Shown piece by piece: positions 60,023 to 64,000 of a stretch of DNA of 64,000 nucleotides. A program made the position numbers and the translations under genes. This DNA comes from Burkholderiales bacterium (lineage in GTDB: Bacteria > Pseudomonadota > Gammaproteobacteria > Burkholderiales > Burkholderiaceae_C). Each line of letters begins with the position of its first letter. Positions within the stretch are counted from its first letter, which is position 1. Where the stretch lies: positions 1 through 64,000 of the forward strand of contig JACPOK010000011.1 of the NCBI GenBank assembly GCA_016191525.1. The letters are read 5' to 3'. Below the pieces are notes generated by a model, which was not told the origin of the DNA, did not search any database, and was given only the letters and a program-made list of their open reading frames with translations.

Positions 60023-60930
60023 GCACCGCCCTGCCCGGCCACGGCCGCTTCGGCTACCAGCCCATCACGCGGCGGCCGGACTGGCACTGGCCCAACGGCG
60101 CGCGGCTGGCCGTGTACCTGGGTTTCAACCTCGAGCACTTTGCTTTCGGCGAGGGGCTGGGCGCCTGCCTGGCACCGGCCGCGCCGCAGCCGGACGTGCT
60201 GAACTTCAGCTGGCGTGAATACGGCAACCGGGTGGGCGCGTGGCGCTGCCTGGAGCTGTTCGGCGCGCTGGGCCTGCCGGCCGCCGCCATCATCAACACG
60301 GCGCTGTACGACCACTGCCCCGAGCTCGTCGCCGCTTGCGTGGCGCGCGGCGACGAGCTGGTGGCGCATGGCCACACCAACAGCGAGCGGCAGGGCGCGT
60401 TCAGCGAATCGGCCGAGCGGGAACTGCTGGCGGCCTGCCATGCGCGCATTGCCCGCGAAAGCGGCACCGCGCCCACGGGCTGGCTGTCGCCCTGGATTTC
60501 CGAGAGCCCTGCCACGCCCGACCTGCTGGCCGAAACCGGCTACCGCTATACGCTGAACTGGTGCCACGACGACCAGCCGGTGGCGATGCGAACGCGCAGC
60601 GGCGCGCCGCTGTGGTCGGTGCCCTACCCGCAGGAGCTCAACGACATCCCGATGATCGTGGCGCGGCTGATGGACGCAAAGGCTTTCGCCGACATGGTGA
60701 TCGACAACTTCGACGAAATGCTGCTGCAGTCGCGCGCCCAGCCGCTGGTGATGGGGCTGGCGCTGCACCCCTACATCGTCGGCCAGCCTTACCGGCTGCG
60801 CCACCTGCGCCGCGCGCTGGAGCGGCTGGCCCGCGCCCGCGACGAAGGCACTGTCTGGTTCACGACACCGGGCGAAATCAGCGCGCACATGGCGCGGCTG
60901 GCGGCGGAGCGCCCCGGCGATTTCGCCTGA
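60019..60930 (+). CDS. Polysaccharide deacetylase-family protein
   Basis: A 303-residue NodB-fold carbohydrate esterase 4-like protein resembling the PuuE/allantoinase-like branch. The metal region is VAHGHTNSERQGAFSESAER and the product-binding part is GLALHPYIVGQPYRLRHL. No signal peptide, so it is cytoplasmic and might act on an amide or ureide rather than on peptidoglycan. Start is GTG at 60019, overlapping the upstream gene. Confidence 0.85.
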   Translation: MSTALPGHGRFGYQPITRRPDWHWPNGARLAVYLGFNLEHFAFGEGLGACLAPAAPQPDVLNFSWREYGNRVGAWRCLELFGALGLPAAAIINTALYDHCPELVAACVARGDELVAHGHTNSERQGAFSESAERELLAACHARIARESGTAPTGWLSPWISESPATPDLLAETGYRYTLNWCHDDQPVAMRTRSGAPLWSVPYPQELNDIPMIVARLMDAKAFADMVIDNFDEMLLQSRAQPLVMGLALHPYIVGQPYRLRHLRRALERLARARDEGTVWFTTPGEISAHMARLAAERPGDFA

Positions 60931-60936
60931 AGCGCC

Positions 60937-61644
60937 TCAGGCGCGCCTGGGGATATCCAGCCCGCGAATCACGGCCGGCCGCGCCACGAAGGCGGCCAGC
61001 ACGCGGTTGACGTTGCTGAATTCCTGCATGCCCACCAGCTCGCCCGCGCCGTAGAAGCCGGCCAGGTTGCGCACCCAGGGGAAAGTGGCGATGTCGGCGA
61101 TGCTGTACTCGCGGCCCATGATCCAGTCGCGCCCGGCCAAGTGCTTGTCCAGCACGGCCAGCAGGCGCCGCGTTTCGGCCACATAGCGGTCGCGCGGGCG
61201 CTTGTCTTCATAGTCCTTGCCGGCGAACTTGTGGAAGAAGCCCACCTGCCCGAACATGGGCCCGACGCCGCCCATCTGGAACATCAGCCACTGCAGTGTT
61301 TCGTAGCGGCCGGCGTCGTCCCTGGGCATCAGCTTGCCGCCGCTCCTGGACGACAGGTACACCAGGATGGCGCCCGACTCCCACAGCGCAAGCGGCTTGC
61401 CGCCCGGGCCGTTGGGGTCCAGGATGGCGGGGATCTTGTTGTTCGGGTTGAGCGACATGAACTCGGGCGAGGTCTGGTCGTTCTTGCCGAAGTCCACCAG
61501 GTGCACCTCATAGGGCAGGCCGGTTTCCTCCAGCATGATGGACACCTTCACGCCGTTGGGCGTGGGCAGCGAATACAGCTGCAGGCGGTCGGGGTGCTGC
61601 GCGGGCCATTTCTTCGTGATGGGGAATGCGGAGAGATCGGTCAT
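60937..61644 (-). CDS. Glutathione S-transferase family protein (2), YghU/YfcG-like
   Basis: A 235-residue GST: LYSLPTPNGVKVSIMLEETG and FMSLNPNNKIPAILDPNGPG with WESGAILVYLS are typical of the YfcG/YghU (nu-class) disulfide-bond reductases. C-domain includes YSIADIATFPWVRNL. Its start overlaps the BON gene stop by four bases (ATGA). Converges on the deacetylase gene with 6 bp between stops. Confidence 0.92.
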   Translation of the reverse strand: MTDLSAFPITKKWPAQHPDRLQLYSLPTPNGVKVSIMLEETGLPYEVHLVDFGKNDQTSPEFMSLNPNNKIPAILDPNGPGGKPLALWESGAILVYLSSRSGGKLMPRDDAGRYETLQWLMFQMGGVGPMFGQVGFFHKFAGKDYEDKRPRDRYVAETRRLLAVLDKHLAGRDWIMGREYSIADIATFPWVRNLAGFYGAGELVGMQEFSNVNRVLAAFVARPAVIRGLDIPRRA

Positions 61645-62156
61645 GGTGCCTTTGTTGGTTTGTCGGTGGTTGTGTCCGTTGTTGTGTATTGGGGGGCGCC
61701 GGCGGTGCCCACCATCAGGTAATTGATGACGCCCATGACGTCGTCCACCAGCAGCACGGCGTGCTCCATGGCCAGGGCCTGCTCCTGCGACTGCACGCAG
61801 CCCATCAGGGTGACCAGGCGGCGCTCGCCGAGCGCCCACACGGTGGTGTTGTCAAAGCGGCCGTCCTGGCGCAGGTACAGCTGCACGCGCGGGATGATTT
61901 CGCGGTCATACAGGTAGGAGTCGGGCAGGCGGCAGCGCCCGGCCCGGTAGCAGCTGCCGCCGTGCTGCGCGCGCACGTGGGCAGCGGCACGCAGCTCTTC
62001 CGGCGTCATGGCCGGCGGCCGCGGCGCGGGGCAGCCGGCCACGGCGGAAGTGACCTGAAGCAGGGGATCGTTGAAATAGTTCTGCCGCTCCTGCGCGGCG
62101 GCGATGGCCGGCAGGGCCAGGCCCATCGCCATCCACACCCATCTGCCCAGCCTCAT
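61641..62156 (-). CDS. Secreted BON-domain-like protein
   Basis: A 171-residue protein with a signal peptide (AMGLALPAIAAAQ) and, after about residue 75, a BON-like segment: DREIIPRVQLYLRQDGRFDN, then RRLVTLMGCVQSQEQALAME and VDDVMGVINYLMVG, as in OsmY-type lipid-binding modules. Four cysteines are present, two in a CYRAGRCRLP pair. Coupled to the GST gene. Function unknown. Confidence 0.78.
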   Translation of the reverse strand: MRLGRWVWMAMGLALPAIAAAQERQNYFNDPLLQVTSAVAGCPAPRPPAMTPEELRAAAHVRAQHGGSCYRAGRCRLPDSYLYDREIIPRVQLYLRQDGRFDNTTVWALGERRLVTLMGCVQSQEQALAMEHAVLLVDDVMGVINYLMVGTAGAPQYTTTDTTTDKPTKAP

Positions 62157-62177
62157 CGGTGCCTCCGTTGGGGGGCC

Positions 62178-64000
62178 CTAGATTTCGATCTTGGAGCCCA
62201 GTTCGACCACGGAATTATTGGGCAGATGCAGAAAGTCTGCAGCGGCGCTGGCGTTGTGGTGCATCTGGGCGAACAGCTTCTCGCGCCAGTTGGCCATGCC
62301 GCCGCCTATGGTGGGGATGACCGTGTCACGCGACAGGAAGTAGCTGGTGGTCATGGCCTCGATCTCGCAGCCCCGGCCGCGGATCTGTTCCAGCGCGCGG
62401 GGCACGTCGGGGTCGTTCTTGAAGCCGTAGTGCAGCACCACCTGCCAGCAGTCGTGGCCCAGCGACTCGATCTCCAGCCGCTTGTTCATGCCGATCCAGG
62501 GCACCTCGTGGCTGCGCACGGTGACAAACAGGTTGTGCTCGTGCAGCACCTTGTTGTGCTTGAGGTTGTGCAGCATGGCGTTGGGCACGGTGCCCGGCTC
62601 GCCGGTGAGGAACACCGCCGTGCCCTGCACCCGCGTGGGCGGGCTGACGAACACCGCTTCCAGGAAGCTCGTGAGGTCGATGGCATCGGCGCGCAGCTTC
62701 TCGTTGAGCAGGGCCCGGCCCTGCTTCCAGGTCATCATCAGCGTGAAGATGCAGCCGCCGATCAGCAGCGGGAACCAGCCGCCCTGCAGCAGCTTGAGCA
62801 GGTTGGAGGCGAAGAAGGTGAAGTCGACGATGAAGAACCAGCCGGTGGCGGCGATGCACAGCCACAGCGGGTATTTCCAGCCGTAGCGGATCACGAAGAA
62901 CGTGAGGACGGTGGTGATCAGCATGTCGGTGCACACAGCGATGCCGTAGGCCGCCGCCAAGTTGCTGGACGAGCGGAACATCACTACGGCCAGCACGATG
63001 GCCGCGAACAGGCCCCAGTTGACGAAGGGGATGTAGATCTGGCCGGTGTCGCGCACGCTGGTGTGCTGCACGTTCAGCCGCGGCAGGTAGCCCAGCTGGA
63101 TGACCTGCTTGGTCACGCTGAAGGCGCCGGTGATCAGCGCCTGCGAGGCGACCACGCCCGCCGCCGTGGCCAGGATCACCAGCGGCAGCAGCAGCCAGTT
63201 CGGCGCCATCTTGTAGAAGGGGTTGCTCACCGCGCTGGGGTCGGCCAGCAGCAGCGCGCCCTGGCCGAAGTAATTGAGCGTGAGCGAGGGCATCACCACC
63301 GAGAACCAGGCCAGGCGGATCGGCCGCTTGCCGAAGTGGCCGAGGTCGGCGTACAGCGCCTCGGCGCCGGTGACGCACAGCACCACGGCACCCAGGATGA
63401 TGAAGGTGGTGCCGGGGTGGTGGAACATGAAGAGCACCGCGTAGTGCGGGCTCATCGCGTACAGGATTTCGGGGTGCCGCACGATGTGCGAGATGCCGAG
63501 CACCGAGATGGTGGCGAACCACACCAGCGTCACCGGCCCGAAGAATTTGCCGATGCCGGCCGTGCCGCTCTTTTGCACGAAGAACAGCACGAACAGCACG
63601 ATCAGCGTCAGCGGCACCACCCAGTCCTTGAAGGCGGGGGAGATGACCTCCAGGCCTTCGATCGCCGACAGCACCGTGACGGCGGGGGTGATGACGCCGT
63701 CGCCATAGAAGAGCGAAGTGCCGAAGATGCCCACACCCAGCAGCCATTTGCGCAGCTCGGGCTTGTCCTTCACCGCCTGCGAGGCCAGCGCCAGCATGGC
63801 GATCAGACCGCCCTCGCCGTGGTTGTCGGCCCGCAGCACCAGCACCACGTACTTGATCGAGACGATCACCGTGAGCGTCCAGAAGAAGATGGACAGGATG
63901 CCGTAGATGTTGGCGGGGTTCAAAGGGACGTGCCCCGAGCCGAAGACTTCCTTGACGGCGTACAGGACACTGGTGCCGATGTCGCCATAGACGACACCGA
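62178..64000 (-). CDS. kup: Kup-family potassium uptake protein (5' end beyond the window)
   Basis: About 606 residues are visible; the first 20 or so are cut by the right edge. The visible N-terminus carries [19 protein letters not shown], the Kup signature, then about 12 membrane helices including [20 protein letters not shown] and [20 protein letters not shown], and a soluble C-terminal domain with [16 protein letters not shown]. It takes up K+ (or Cs+) with protons. It ends 21 bp before the BON gene, so the two may be co-transcribed. Confidence 0.97.
   Translation of the reverse strand, partial: GVVYGDIGTSVLYAVKEVFGSGHVPLNPANIYGILSIFFWTLTVIVSIKYVVLVLRADNHGEGGLIAMLALASQAVKDKPELRKWLLGVGIFGTSLFYGDGVITPAVTVLSAIEGLEVISPAFKDWVVPLTLIVLFVLFFVQKSGTAGIGKFFGPVTLVWFATISVLGISHIVRHPEILYAMSPHYAVLFMFHHPGTTFIILGAVVLCVTGAEALYADLGHFGKRPIRLAWFSVVMPSLTLNYFGQGALLLADPSAVSNPFYKMAPNWLLLPLVILATAAGVVASQALITGAFSVTKQVIQLGYLPRLNVQHTSVRDTGQIYIPFVNWGLFAAIVLAVVMFRSSSNLAAAYGIAVCTDMLITTVLTFFVIRYGWKYPLWLCIAATGWFFIVDFTFFASNLLKLLQGGWFPLLIGGCIFTLMMTWKQGRALLNEKLRADAIDLTSFLEAVFVSPPTRVQGTAVFLTGEPGTVPNAMLHNLKHNKVLHEHNLFVTVRSHEVPWIGMNKRLEIESLGHDCWQVVLHYGFKNDPDVPRALEQIRGRGCEIEAMTTSYFLSRDTVIPTIGGGMANWREKLFAQMHHNASAAADFLHLPNNSVVELGSKIEI

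Overview
The window is a stretch of high-GC chromosome from a betaproteobacterium, most likely of the family Comamonadaceae (Variovorax, Ramlibacter or Polaromonas type). Reasons: the tRNA-Tyr/tRNA-Gly/tRNA-Thr/tuf cluster; an apaG-rpe-gph-trpE-trpG-trpD-trpC neighbourhood; argS-SPOR-dsbA and lptA-lptB-rpoN blocks; orphan Bug-type solute receptors; and short interspersed repeats of a kind I associate with this family. Genus is inference. I see no phage, insertion sequence, CRISPR array or rRNA.

Layout. 1-540: start of tuf and three tRNAs, all reading left. 613-13791: patatin-like lipase, then a leftward trp supercluster (trpE, trpG, ltaE, a LysE/RhtB exporter, trpD, trpC, ung) behind a candidate leader peptide; gph, katE, rpe and apaG lie upstream of it. 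13936-22315: antiporter and YbdK ligase, a low-GC pair of secreted paralogues of unknown function, amidase, thiL, a secreted nuclease and a lipoprotein. 22430-31910: catabolic and accessory genes (Bug receptor plus flavin hydroxylase, tautomerase, two LysR regulators, pgpA, pncC, an Acg-type nitroreductase with an SDR). 31964-42212: rlmL with a PIN protein, a large lipoprotein, rpoN-lptB-lptA, dsbA-SPOR-argS and a PsiF protein. 42216-50112: LysR/DUF2214, an operon of HMG-CoA-lyase-like protein, CoA transferase and Bug receptor under a divergent IclR regulator, CreA, a third Bug receptor and hisC. 50230-64000: dehalogenase and malate synthase G, two glutathione transferases, gshB, benE, an MFS exporter, a deacetylase, a BON protein and kup (cut by the window end).

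The most unusual signal is a set of short interspersed repeats that enter protein-coding sequence. One family (here A, about 66 bp, six copies) lies inside the lysE-like, thiL, rlmL and pncC genes and forms the 3' ends of a GST gene and gshB. Three interior copies are read in the same frame and give a shared A-[IM]-x6-A-Q-L-A-R peptide. Family B also enters the LysE gene; a large palindrome (D) supplies the C-terminal tail of the flavin hydroxylase; and two copies of a long hairpin (C) sit in opposite orientation in the only gene-free gap over 300 bp. Four convergent gene pairs share a palindromic CTAG or TTAA stop.
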